Shown piece by piece: positions 23,933 to 34,984 of a DNA stretch of 64,000 bases; position 1 is the first letter of the stretch, and each line of letters begins with the position of its first letter. This stretch comes from Azadirachta indica (lineage: Eukaryota; Streptophyta; Magnoliopsida; Sapindales; Meliaceae), in NCBI GenBank assembly GCA_022749755.1, contig CM040443.1:163191-227190 (forward strand). Direction: 5' to 3'. Position numbers and translations under genes: made by a program. The notes beneath the pieces are model-generated. The model was not told the origin of the DNA. It saw nothing but the letters and a program-made list of their open reading frames with translations, and did no database searches.

Positions 23933-25149
23933 GCTAATATACCAGTTACCCCTTATTTTTTTAGATTTTATCATTTACCTCACTAATTTTTGAAAACTAC
24001 TAATAACCCTTTTACCAGCAAATTTATCAATTACCTCACTATTTTTTCAAAACTACCAATAATTTTTAGAATATCATTTGCCAGTAATTGTTTGTTTGAT
24101 GAATTTTAAATTTTACATATTTGCCTTAATAAATTTAATTTTATATTGGGCCTAAAAGATAACCTAGCTCAACTAATAAATTTTACATATTTACTTTGAG
24201 TAAATTTAATTTTGTAAATATATAGATTGAACCTTCTACTTTAATCTCAAAAAAATTGATCTTTAACCATTAAAAGTTAAAATATTTGTGAATATATGTG
24301 GACTATGTTATACATTGTAAGCATACATTGTATGAATGATAAAATAAATATTGGTTAAAAAATATTCAAAATAATAAAGAAAATAAAATTATCTAATAAA
24401 AATAAATTTAAATGAATAAATAAAAAGAACAAAATTATTTAAATTTTTTGTAAGAACTAATGAGAAAAATATAAAAATAAAAATTGTTTGTTTTACAAGA
24501 GTGTAATTATTTTTTTATATTTTTTTTACTAAGAGTGCAGTAACTATTTTTTTCTTGTTTCTTAGAATAATCATGAAATAATAGATTTTAGATTAATAAA
24601 AGATTACAAAGAATGGTGTTCATAACCAATTTTTACAAAATATTTAGATTTTGTTCTTTTCATTTTCTTCATTGGTTTTATTATAGAAAATAAGAAAAAG
24701 AAAATAAATAGATTTATTACATTATAACTTTAATTTTTTAATTATTTTAATTTTCATTGTTAGTATAATTCTTGATGTGAGAAATTACAATGATCATGTT
24801 CATAGTGAACTTTCACAAAAAATTTAAATATTTTCTTTTTAAAAATTTTTCATTTGAATTTATTTTTAATAGGTAATTTTATTTTCATTATTATTTTGAA
24901 TTTTTTTGGAACCGATATTTTATTTAATACATATATAACATAGCATACATAATATTTATAAATGATTAGTTTGGATTAATGTCTTGGACTTAAAAGTTTT
25001 GAACATTAAGGTTAGGTTCAAAGTGAAATATATTCAACTTAAAAAACGAAGAGAAATTGTTATTTTAGGGGGGTAACCAGTAATTTTATAAAATCAGGGA
25101 GGTAGGTGGTATAATTGTCAAAACTTAGGGGCGTAATTACTATATCCCC
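23933..25149. mobile_element. Mutator-like TIR element, copy 2 (best preserved)
   Basis: 1,217 bp flanked by the perfect 9-bp direct repeat AACTTGTAG (23924-23932, 25150-25158). The left end is GCTAATATACCAGTTACCCC. The right end, reversed, is GGGGATATAGTAATTACGCC. TIR similarity extends about 80 bp (...TTACCTCACTAATTTTTGAAAACTAC against the matching inverted stretch). It is AT-rich with no ORF. It sits between the type II leader of one unit and the kinase 3' flank of the next. Confidence 0.75.
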
Positions 25150-25445
25150 AACTTGTAGAGACAGAATATTCAAGCACTGAGAAATGGAAAAACTTAAAAT
25201 GTCATGGACTCTTCGAAAAAAATGACATACAAAATTATGGTCATGGTTTCAATTTAATATATTTTCCACAGCTCGTTCAACACGCCAAGAACAGTTTCAG
25301 CTATTAGCTACCATACTGGCTAATAGCTGACAATAATATCTATCACCAAAGTATACCCTGGGGAGGCTGTAAGTGATTGATACATACCGACATATAAAAT
25401 TCCTTGGCAGAAAAATATGCATTTTGACACATCAGGGGAATGGAA

Positions 25446-28400
25446 TTACAATGTTAATATACTTTGCACAGTCGAAGAACCGGCTGGTGATCCTGGAGAA
25501 GATAAGAAAGGCGGGATTTGCAAGGACTCAAGGCTTCCTTCTAACATTTCCACCACTGTACTTATTGTTGGCCGGTTTGAGGGGATAGCCTGCATGCACC
25601 ACAAGCTAACTATTATCATCTTCCTTGCATATTCTTTATCTTTTTCATTTTCAATCCCTTGCCATACAAGTTCTTCGTCTGTTTCAAGACGCTTGTATAT
25701 CCAACGAGGAAAGTACACATCACTGAAATCATTAACGTCAACATCGTTATTCTTTCTTCCCGCCGTCATCTCAAACATCATCATTCCATAGCTATAAACA
25801 TCAGATTTGTGAGAAACTTCTCCAAAATTTCTACAGAATACTTCCGGAGCTATATACCCGACAGTTCCCCGCGCACCTGTCATTGACACCACACTGTCTT
25901 TCCTGGGGCAGATTTTAGCCAAGCCAAAATCAGAGATCTTTGGAAAGAAGTCTTCATCTAGGAGGATGTTATGAGGCTTGATGTCAAAGTGCAAAATTCG
26001 TGTATTACAGCCGCGATGTAAGTACTCCAATCCTCGAGCTATTCCTACTGCAATTTTGTACAACGTTTCTCAGTTCAACTTATGACTTGTCTCCCATGGA
26101 TTTTTTTCACAAATGAACTTCTCAAGGGATCCATTAGGCACAAATTGATAGATGAGAGCTCTTCTGCGACCCTCAAAACAGAAGCCCAGAAGAGTGACAA
26201 TGTTGACATGAGATGTCCTGCTAATGCTAGCAACCTCATTGATAAAGTCTTCACCATCACCTTTCGATTCATTTAAGACTTTTACTGCAATACTACGGCC
26301 ATCAAGTAGCTCATCTTTGTAAACACCTCCATATCCTCCTTGGCCTAGTTTATGTTTGAATGAATTGGTCATTTTCTTAATATCTGAATAAGTATATCTT
26401 TTGGGAGCTAGAGATCCACAGTCCCTTAAAAAGGCCTCAATGTTCTGATAATTCTTGGCTGTCTTCTTCCAGAAGATTATTGAGTTAGCTGAACATAATT
26501 TTTTCCTGAAGCAGTAGGCTAGAATTATCAACATACAAATACCACCGCTTGATGTACCTGCAGTCACAGAACAAAAAGCATAACAATAATAAAACTGTCA
26601 ACTTAAAATGTAATAGAAGCCAGATAATAAGAAGAATGATTTGAAATTTTCCATAAACTGTGCTAGCATATGCATCAGGGTATAAATTGAAGCACCAAGT
26701 AATGGGGAAATTGACACGTCTTTCAGAAAATACCAGATAGCTTGGAGTTTGATAAGTGAACAGATACTCTTAAAGCTTGAAGAAATAGATAGACATTAAC
26801 TTTAGTCCTCTTATCTATTACATTCTTTAGAATTAAAATGTTAAAATTAAAAATTATTGTCCCAATTTATTATCTTGACAAAAATTTAGAAAGAAAAATA
26901 TTATTATCCAAACAAATTCTAACTAGTTGGAGCAAATTTTGAAAGTTATTTGCGAGAAAAACGAGTGTTAAGCGCATTATGAAATATTAAAAATAAAAGA
27001 ATATTTAAAATAAAACGAAAATAATAAGTAATTTAATTCAATTTTGATTAAAAATTTAAAAAAGAAGAGAATTTTCTTATTAGCAGAGTGATTTTGAGGA
27101 AAACACAAACTACTAATGATTTTTTCCAATTTTCTTTAGGGGTTGCAGAGAAGCATATGCAGCAGAGAACGCAAAACTTAGAAGGTTATTTAATTAACGA
27201 GGTACATTACCTAGTCCCCGGCCTAGCTTCAATTTCAAATTTTTGTTTCCTGCAACAGAATTACAGTTAAAATGGCGTACTGTAGACAATAGACAGAGTA
27301 GTAATGTGATGAAATCATCCATACTCTTAACAGTATTGCAAAGCAAATAAAACTGCAACAAACTAGCTGCTTTCTTCAAATCCTGGTAAAGAGGCTGATG
27401 TAGGACAATTTTGGAATTTAATTAGTTTAGGAAGTCTTTTATTCTTACCAATTTAATTTGTTATTTAATTCTTAGTTTTCGTATTTAAATAGGAGTTCTT
27501 TTCCTTATTTGAGTTGAATTGTAATGTTGCGTTTTCTCTACTATATATAGAGAACCTATGTTATTGTTTTGGAGATAATCTTTTATTGAATAAAATATTT
27601 CCCTTTGATTTTGTCCCTCATGAGATTGTTATCTTGACACTAGTGTTTCGAGTCGTTAGGGTTAGAATAACATCTAATCCCGTCCGTTAGAACGTTTATC
27701 TAACTCACTGCGTTAAAGAACCGAACGAGATTCGGCGTTCGACAAGGTGTTTATATCCCACTCGCTATCCCGCCTGTGTCAGAGGCCAGTCGAAATCTCG
27801 CAACAAAGAAATGCTTGTGAAAAGACAGGAATTTGTTTGGTGGGATGTCATTCAATGAAGCTGCGTTCAATAATTTCAGAGCAGAAAGCATATGAACGTG
27901 GAAAGAACAACAAGTATATACATTCATGAACTAGTTTTAAATTAAACCTTCAGTAATTTGATACCTGTTGGACTATAAAATTATCGAGTGATTTGTTTTA
28001 TATTCTTTTACTGAGTGATTTGTGTTACAGGTTTGTTCGTAATAATATTAGTTGATTATTAATTAAAACACGCAAGTTGACTTGGAAATTGCATAGAGAA
28101 GACTTGAGGAAATAGTCACAAAGAAGTAGAAGTTGGGGTAGACATAATAATCGTGTAAATCATGCATGGGAAATGCATGCCAATCAGTATTTTCTATTGG
28201 TCGGCGAGGAACTGGAACTCCTTTTCCATTGATTAAAACCAACAAAGACTTATTGACTCTTCAAAAACTTAGAAAAGAAAAAATCAGTCCTCTCCGTGTA
28301 ATATTTGGTACGTTTAGACAAACGCCAGAAGAAACCAAAAACATCGAGAGAAAGATTTCACATTCTCGATGGGATCGAGAGATTTAGAAAGAGAAGAATT

Positions 28401-29206
28401 TTTTTTTTTTTTTTTGTGGAATGTAACTAAAACGTGGAAAGCAGGTAAACTTATGCATCCATCCATGTAAGAGGTCTAGTAACTTATATACTGTAATTTT
28501 TGATACCTGCAGTTGTTTTGATTGAACATTCCAAATATCCCTTGCTATCAATTAGACACTGGCCTCCTCCCCTAAGACAGTCGAGACATTCTCTTCTTGC
28601 ACGCCAGTTAGGATGCAGTTTAACAGCGAACACACCAGTTAACAAATGAAACAAGTCTGAAGTGTTTGGAGCAGTCATATTCACTGGCAGCTGAATGAGT
28701 GAACATTGAGGTGAAAGATTCGGCAAATTCTCATTTGGGTGATTGTAAAAGATAATGGAGTCATAACAGGGCAAATTGAAATTTGTGAAAATACTACTAT
28801 CAAGTGTACGGGGGCATTTGAACAGGGTTAAATTCGATAGGATTTCAAAAGAGATTAAAGGAGTATTGGGAAGGGTAACATTTCTGAAGGATTCACTACT
28901 GCGGCTGTTCAAGCGATTTTGGAACACTTGATCAGAAATAATAACAGTATTACCCTGAGAGATGCTTGTAATATTATACCATGGACCATCCTTTTCCACT
29001 TGAATCTTCTGAATTGACTTGTGACAATCATCTAACACGCAGAATCCACACTCGGGATGTGTTCGATTGGAGAAGGGGAATTTGATATTTTGGTCTCCAC
29101 AAGAAAAAGATCCACAATTTGGATTGAATATCCTTTCTTCTTGAGCCAAGGAGAGAAGGAAAAGATGAGAGATGAAGAAGAACAGAAGATAAGAGAAATG
29201 AGCCAT
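25446..29206 (-). pseudogene. Unit F: LRK10-like receptor kinase, complete except one nonsense codon
   Basis: Exons are 29206-28507 (type II ectodomain), 27249-27211 (39 bp) and 26557-25446 (TM and kinase), together 1,851 nt in frame with GT..AG junctions. The ectodomain has a signal peptide, GUB_WAK_bind ([20 protein letters not shown]) and a single cysteine module (CLDCLRGGGQCLIDSKGYLEC). The kinase keeps [15 protein letters not shown] and APE. The only lesion seen is TGA at 26070-26072, replacing the Trp of the LNWETLY motif between the lobes. The product would stop before the catalytic loop. It could be a young pseudogene, a polymorphic null allele or a sequence error. Intron 1 holds a solo LTR and the type I scar (about 27982). 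Confidence 0.88.
27396..27781 (+). mobile_element. 386-bp solo LTR in intron 1 of unit F
   Basis: Starts TGATGTAGG and ends CCTGTGTCA (an inverted TGAxxxAGG pair), flanked by the perfect 5-bp repeat GAGGC (27391-27395, 27782-27786). The paralogous introns of E and L run uninterrupted across this point (...GTAAAGAGGCCAGTCG). It contains TATATATAG and a downstream AATAAA in plus orientation, as expected for an LTR promoter and polyadenylation signal. No internal retroelement sequence is present. Confidence 0.85.
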
Positions 29207-29371
29207 TACGAAATTCCCTGAATGGCGAGACAAATCAACTACTATTAGTACTAAGAATAATGATCGTATTACTTCTTTTTATATCCTCATTTCTCTGCTC
29301 TTATTCCTTTGTGTGCTTTGCTGTTCAAAAACTTTAGGACCCGCTAGTTGACTTTATGGAAACAGTTATAG
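29207..29371 (-). promoter_or_regulatory. Type II promoter of unit F
   Basis: A TATA-like GGATATAAAAAG (minus strand, near 29277-29287) lies about 70 bp upstream of ATG 29206. The same element precedes the starts of D, L and M. A TTGACT W-box core is at 29348-29353, next to the Mutator-like remnant. Confidence 0.5.
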
Positions 29372-29612
29372 GCTAATATACAGGTTGCCCTTATTTTTTG
29401 AGATCTGATCACTTACCTGGCTAATTTTGAAAACTACTAATAACCCTTTTACCAGCAAATTCATCAATTACCTCACTAATTTTCTAAAACTACCAGTAAT
29501 TTTTCAGAATTTTTTCATTAATTGTTAGTTTGATGAATTTTAAAAGTTTACATATTTATCCTTAGTAAATCTAATTTTATATTGATCATAAATGATACCC
29601 TAACTCAACCAA
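29372..29612. mobile_element. Mutator-like TIR element, copy 3 (truncated)
   Basis: Only the left 240 bp remain, starting GCTAATATACAGGTTGCCC after AGTTATAG. The copy breaks off at about 29612 directly into kinase 3' flank sequence of unit G, so the right end and the adjacent flank are deleted. Confidence 0.65.
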
Positions 29613-30068
29613 TGCATAATTGAAGAAACTACTGGTGATCCTGGAAAAGATAAGAAATGTGGGATTTCCAAGGAATCAGGGCTTCCTTCCAACATTTCCC
29701 CCACTCTGGTTACTGTTGGCCGGTTTGAGGGGATAGTCTGCATGCATCACAAGCTTACTATTATCATCTTCCTTGCATATTCTTTATCTTCTTCGTTTGC
29801 AGTGCCTTGCAATACAAGTTCTTCATCTGTTTGGAGATGATTGCAAATTCAATGTGGAAAATAATCTGCTAACAGTCCCCCAAGCACCTGTCATTGACAC
29901 AACACTCTCTTTCCTGGGGCAGATTTTAGCCATACCAAAATCAGATATCTTCGGACAGAAGTCTTCATATAGGAGAATACTACGAGGCTTCATGTCTAAG
30001 TGCACAATTCGTGTAATCCAGCCGCGATGTAAGTACTCTAATCCTCGAGCTTTGCCAACTGCAATTAC
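29613..30068 (-). pseudogene. Unit G: kinase fragments
   Basis: The kinase C-terminus (about 29640-29850) is fused at about 29870 to the activation loop and DFG region (ARGT to DFGMAKICP to a DMKP-containing catalytic loop), dropping subdomains IX-X. The exon then ends at about 30068 in intron-like sequence, so the whole N-lobe and TM are missing. It is not functional. Confidence 0.8.
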
Positions 30069-30337
30069 AATCCAGAGAGAGAAGTCATCAAAACTAACGT
30101 GTCAACTCAAAAACAAGCACTGGAAGCCGAACTCTCGGCAGAAAGATTTGAAATAGTCCAGAAATTGTGGCAGCATATGCACAAAGAATAAATAAATTGA
30201 CGCGAATATATGGTTTTGAAAGGTATTTGAATGCAGAATACAACAGCAAAAACAGAAACGCAAGGACTAACCGCTTGCTTAGTTCATTATCCATGCACCA
30301 ATAATATGTTATAAATTTAATTAAAAGGATACTTTAC

Positions 30338-30376
30338 CTAGTCCTAGGCCTAACTTCAATCTCCGTGTTCCTTCTC
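30338..30376 (-). pseudogene. Unit G: microexon 2
   Basis: Full-length 39-bp linker exon with good borders (TTTGACAG, GTAAAG). It would encode a basic stretch ending KLGLGL. It is orphaned by the broken flanking exons. Confidence 0.65.
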
Positions 30377-30650
30377 CTGTCAAAGAATTAAAAATAAAAT
30401 GGTGTTAGTTGAGACTATAAAACTGTAGTGATACGATCAAATCATCTAATTTCTTGACAGTATGCACGTAAATAGATAAAATTGCCTATCTCAAACTGAC
30501 ATAAATCTTGTTATTCAATTAAACTCCACTTTATAAATGAATGTCTAATGAAGGACTAATAATTCGGAGCAGAAAGCGTATGCACATGGAAAGGAAAAAA
30601 ATGTATATATATTCATGAACTAATCCTAGAACCTTCTATAATTTTGGTAT

Positions 30651-31403
30651 CTGATGGACAAGAAAATTTTGCCTTGCCATCAGTTAAACATGTGGCTCCT
30701 TTCCCACAACAATCATAACATTCTGTTGTTTCAGAACAATAAAAATTTGCCTTCCTATGACTTTGACATCGGCCTCCTCTTCTATGGCACTTAAAACAAT
30801 CCAACGGTGCATGAACCTGAAGAGAGAACACACCAGTTAACAAATGAAACAGGTCAGTAGTGTTTTGAGTCTCATTATTCACGGGGAGCTGATTTAGTAA
30901 ACATGGAGGAAGACTTGGTGAGTCTTTCCCGCCAATTTTTGTTTGAGTGAAATTATAGTCAATAAGATAGTCTTCGCAGTAGAAACTGAAATTTATGGAA
31001 CTAGTGTGAGGACTTGGAGGGCATTTAAACGAAGTTAGATTGGATATGATTTCAAAAGAGAGTAAAGAGCTTAGAAGGGTGAAATTTTTAAAGGACTGAC
31101 AGCTCCTATATTCCAAGTACATATTTCTAAAACATTTGATCTTTAAGCGTAATTGTATTTGTCCTCGGAGATGTTTGCAATATTAATTATACCATGGTCC
31201 TTCTTTCCCTATTTGAATACTCTGATTGGGTTCATTGCAGTCATCTACTATCATCAATCCCCACTGAGAATGCGTCCAATTGGAGAAGGGAAAACAATGT
31301 ATGCGAGATTACTACAATGGAAAGCTTAACATCTTGGATAGAATTATCTTTCATCTTTAGCCAAAGAAAGAAGTGTAAAACGAGAGGTAAAAGAAGAACC
31401 CAT
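30651..31403 (-). pseudogene. Unit G: type I ectodomain exon, broken
   Basis: The C-terminal 165 or so codons are open (30613-31122), with both cysteine modules (CFKCHRRGGRC...; CYDCCGKGATC...). Lesions: a TAA soon after the signal peptide, frameshifts near 31130-31300, and a splice donor changed from GT to AT (CATCAG then ATACC). The start ATG at 31403 remains. This is a pseudogene. Confidence 0.85.
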
Positions 31404-31509
31404 ACCAAAATACCTGAATGGCAAGGGAAATCAACTGCTGCCAGAGGTAAGTGTGTTTTGTATTTTATTTTATTTTTTTTGAATTGAGAGATCAGTTATA
31501 TATGGTTGG

Positions 31510-32215
31510 ATAAAAGCTCTTTTAGTCTTAAATGTTTGATCTAATACCCTTATATTTTTAAAAGTTCTAATTTATTGTCAAATGATTATTATATCCATAA
31601 AATAATAGTTATTTAAAAAATAATAAATAAATCTCTAAAATTTAAGAAAATATGATATATTTATATAAAAATACATTAATGAAATAAATAACAATATTAT
31701 TTTATGGCACATTGATAATATAAATATTTATTAATATATTTAAATTTATTATTTTTATTTTTTATTTATATTTTAAATGTATATACATATATTTTATTTA
31801 ATTACAATATAATCAAAAATATTTATTACAAATACGCTATAAAATAAATAAATTTATAAATCTATATTTTATTAATAAATTAATATTTACTAAATTTTAT
31901 TTTTATTTAATTACCAATAATTACAAATATAATTTATTTTTATTTAATTTCTTAAAAAATTACAATACAAATATTTTATTTATATATTATTAAAATAATA
32001 TTTTTATTATTTAATTAATATATTTTAATAAATATATCATATTTTCTTAAATTTTAGAGATTTATTTGTCATTTTTAAATAATTATTATTATATAAAACT
32101 ATAATAATTATTTGACAATAAATTTAAATTTTTAAAAATATTTTTAAAATTGTTAAAACTTATAAGAGTAGTACGCGCAATTTCTGGGACTAAAGGGCTT
32201 TAATCTATATAGTCT
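31510..32215. mobile_element. 700-bp MITE-like element with about 180-bp inverted ends
   Basis: The left arm (GGATAAAAGCTCTTTTAGTC ... AATCTCTAAAATTTAAG) and the right arm read inverted (AGATTAAAGCCCTTTAGTCC ... AATCTCTAAAATTTAAG) match over most of 180 bp. The centre is almost pure AT. It has no coding capacity and lies in the promoter block of unit G. A second, diverged right arm occurs near 50300-50560. Confidence 0.65.
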
Positions 32216-32690
32216 TGTAATCAATCTGACGTGGAAATTGCGAGGAGAAGACTTGAAGAAATAGACCTGAGAGAAATAAATTTTGGCATAGTCTGGGAGA
32301 TGATACATGGGTTGGAGCTTGCAAGGTAACTGGTGGGTTTGACAGGTAGACTCTTTTCCATTGAATAGTAATACATGGACTTGACCGTTGACTCTTCAAA
32401 ATCAACATGAATATAGGAGTATATTGCATTAAGAATAAAAAAATTATTCTAATCAACATATTTTATAAAAACCTACTAACTATTCTACTCTACATCTTAT
32501 ATAAAAATTTAAGACTCTAATGCAAATTTTAACACAAAAGTCGAAAATTTTTCTAATAAAAAAACTAAAAATCTTGAATGTATAGTAGTGAATTCCCATG
32601 TATGAATATCAGTCCTATTTGGTTCTTTGACTGTTCTGATTCTCATGAGATAAAACAATGAGTTAGAAACCAAAATGGTGTTAGTTTAGT
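32216..32690. repeat. Tandem duplication, copy 1
   Basis: The conserved promoter block plus about 300 bp of unique sequence (from TCAACATGAATA to CCAAAATGGTGTTAGTTTAG) recurs at 32936-33390 with small indels. The shared end suggests a local duplication of about 700 bp within the G-I interval. Confidence 0.75.
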
Positions 32691-32818
32691 CCGATTTGGC
32701 CAAGATTTCCACAGTAGAACTTTTGACATCTTTGATCGAATGATCTTTCATCTTGAGCCAAGGAAATAAGTGAAAGATGAGAGATGAAGAAGAACAAAGG
32801 ATAAGAGAAGCGAGCCAT
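32691..32818 (-). pseudogene. Unit H: type I ectodomain N-terminal stub
   Basis: ATG at 32816-32818 followed by the signal peptide and first 40 or so codons of a type I exon (to the CGNLGQIG stretch). It is then fused at 32690 to intron 1 sequence (GTGTTAGTTTAG). All distal ectodomain is deleted. It is most similar to unit C. Confidence 0.75.
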
Positions 32819-32935
32819 ACCAAAAGTTCTTGAAAGGCGAGGGAAATCAACAGCCGCCAGAGGAAGTGTGTTTTGTACCCTTTTGTGAGTATTTGTGTTA
32901 TAGTACTGTTCTCAATAATATCTGTTGATTATCAA

Positions 32936-33390
32936 TCAAAACAGGCAAGTTGACTCGGAATTGTACGGAGAAGACTTGAAGAAATAGTCAGGGAAATGCT
33001 TGATGGGTTGGACGGTGCACGGTAACTGATGGTTTTGATAGATAGGCCAGAGACTGTAACTCCTCTTTTCCATTAATTAGTACTGCGTAGACTTGACTTG
33101 TTGACTCTTCAAAATCAACATGAATAAGGATAGGAGTAATATTGCATTAACAATACAAATTATTCTAATCAACATATTATATAAAAATCTACTAACTATT
33201 CTACTCTACATCTTATATAAAAATTTAAGACAAAAGTTGAAAATTTTTCTAATAAAAAAACTTAAAATCTTGAATGTATAGAAGTGAATTCCCATGAATG
33301 AATATCAGTCCTATTTGGTTCTTTGACTGTTGTGATTCTCATGAGATAAAAGAACGAGTTAGAAACCAAAATGGTGTTAGTTTAGGCAAT
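32936..33390. repeat. Tandem duplication, copy 2
   Basis: Partner of 32216-32690, with the same order of promoter block, ATATTGCATTAA, CTACTCTACATC and TTCTCATGAGATAAA. Here it continues into intact intron 1 of unit I rather than into the H stub. Confidence 0.75.
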
Positions 33391-33652
33391 AGAAACTGTA
33401 ATGATGTGGTCTGAATCATCCAATTTCTTGACAGTATTGGACAGGAACAGATAAAATTGCCTATCTCAAAGATATAGTCGCTCTTTCCCCAAAACTGGGT
33501 AAAGAGTCAGTCGAAGTAAATCAAACAATAAAACCCACGCAGAAAGAGAGGCATTTGTTTTTGTGGCATGTTGAGCTAAAATCTGTGGTTTATATGAAGG
33601 CATGAAAAGAAGTGATAATTCAGTTATGAACATGGAAATAACATGCATGTGT

Positions 33653-34447
33653 TCATGAACTAGTGCTACAACCTCCTGCAATTTTGGTACCTGTCTGCGA
33701 ACAATATAATTTGCCCTTGTTATCTCTGAAACATTTACCTCCTCTCCTATAGCAATCACGGCATTCTCTTGGTTCAGCACAATAATAATTTCCCTTGCTA
33801 TCACTTTGACATCGGCCCCCTCTCCCTTGGCATAGGACGCAATCCCACGACACACGTACTTGAAGAGAGAAAATACCAGTTAACAACTTAAACAAATCAG
33901 TTGTGTTTTGATTCTTGTTGACGGGAAGCTGAACAAGCAGACATTCGGGTGGTGGAAGACTTGGTAAATCATTTTTCGGGAGATTATAATAAAAAACAGA
34001 GTCATGGCAAGACAAATTGAAGAGTGCGGTTTTATTGTGAAGATTGCGAGGACATTTAACAAGGGTTAGATTGGATGGCATTTTAAAAGAGAGAAAAGGA
34101 GAGCTAGGAAGCATCAAATTTTTTAAGGATTCACAGTTACGGTTGTCCAAGTGACTTTGAAACACTCGGTCTTCAAGTGTAATTGAATCGTCCTGAGCGA
34201 TGTTCGTAATATTATACCACGGCCCATCCTTCCCCAGTTGAATCTTCTGAACTGGTTCGTTGCAGTTATCTATTATCATCAACCCGCATTCAGGATGCGT
34301 TCGATTGGAGAAGGGGAAGCCGATATGGCCAAGATTTCCACAAGAGAAAAAAGGACAGCTTGGATTCCACCATTTTGCTTCGTTAGCCGAGGAAAGAAGA
34401 AGAAGATGAGAGATAAAGAAGAACACAAAATTAGAGGAATGACCCAT
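33653..34447 (-). CDS. Unit I: intact type I ectodomain exon without a kinase
   Basis: ATG 34445-34447 opens a frame with a signal peptide (to about residue 20), GUB_WAK_bind ([20 protein letters not shown]), several NxS/T sites and two C-x2-C-x6-C-x9-C modules (CVLCQGRGGRC..., CRDCYRRGGKC...). A normal donor at 33690 would end exon 1 at 33691 (757 nt, phase 1). No exon 2 or usable kinase lies downstream before the broken unit G. Reading through the donor reaches a stop at 33653, giving a 264-aa secreted protein. It may be an orphan exon, or a soluble receptor-like protein if transcribed. Confidence 0.7.
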   Translation of the reverse strand: MGHSSNFVFFFISHLLLLSSANEAKWWNPSCPFFSCGNLGHIGFPFSNRTHPECGLMIIDNCNEPVQKIQLGKDGPWYNITNIAQDDSITLEDRVFQSHLDNRNCESLKNLMLPSSPFLSFKMPSNLTLVKCPRNLHNKTALFNLSCHDSVFYYNLPKNDLPSLPPPECLLVQLPVNKNQNTTDLFKLLTGIFSLQVRVSWDCVLCQGRGGRCQSDSKGNYYCAEPRECRDCYRRGGKCFRDNKGKLYCSQTGTKIAGGCSTSS

Positions 34448-34680
34448 TTCTTGAAACGGCGAAGCAATAACAGACACACTAAGGATAAACTGTTATCTGC
34501 TATTAGAGGAAATCTTTAATCGAGTGATCTGTTTTATAGATTTCTTCTATAAAAATTAAGTTGATTATCCTTCAAAACACGCAAGTTGACCTGGAAATTG
34601 CATGGACAAGACTTCGAGTAAATAGTCATAAAGAAGTAGAAATTGGGGAAGAGTGACAAAACTAATAATTTTGTAAATGA
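34448..34680 (-). promoter_or_regulatory. Promoter region of unit I
   Basis: The conserved 5' flank with a W-box core TTGACC at 34585-34590. It is interrupted at about 34680 by AT-rich sequence and then the 34985-35440 repeat array. Confidence 0.45.
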
Positions 34681-34984
34681 TTGTTGGAGAAAAATGATTA
34701 AAAATTATTTTTTAATTTTATGAGTTAAGTACTATAAAATATTATAATTATACGGTAGTTACAAGCTTTAAATCAGACCATTAATCCTACTAATTATTTT
34801 GATTATTATAAATATATTTCTTTAATATTTTATTTAAACTTTTAGTATTTCTAATATATAAAGAGTACTTGTGGTTATTTGATGCAAGAGTATGAAAAAA
34901 AATCATATATTTATATATTATATATCAATTTTTATTTCAGCATGTGTTTTAAATTAGAATTAACAAAGACTTTACTTGTAATAG

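Noticed and set aside
28398..28416. T-run near 28.4 kb as a retroposon poly-A tail
   Set aside because: No target-site duplication or processed-gene body next to it; it is a simple homopolymer near the exon 1 donor of unit F.
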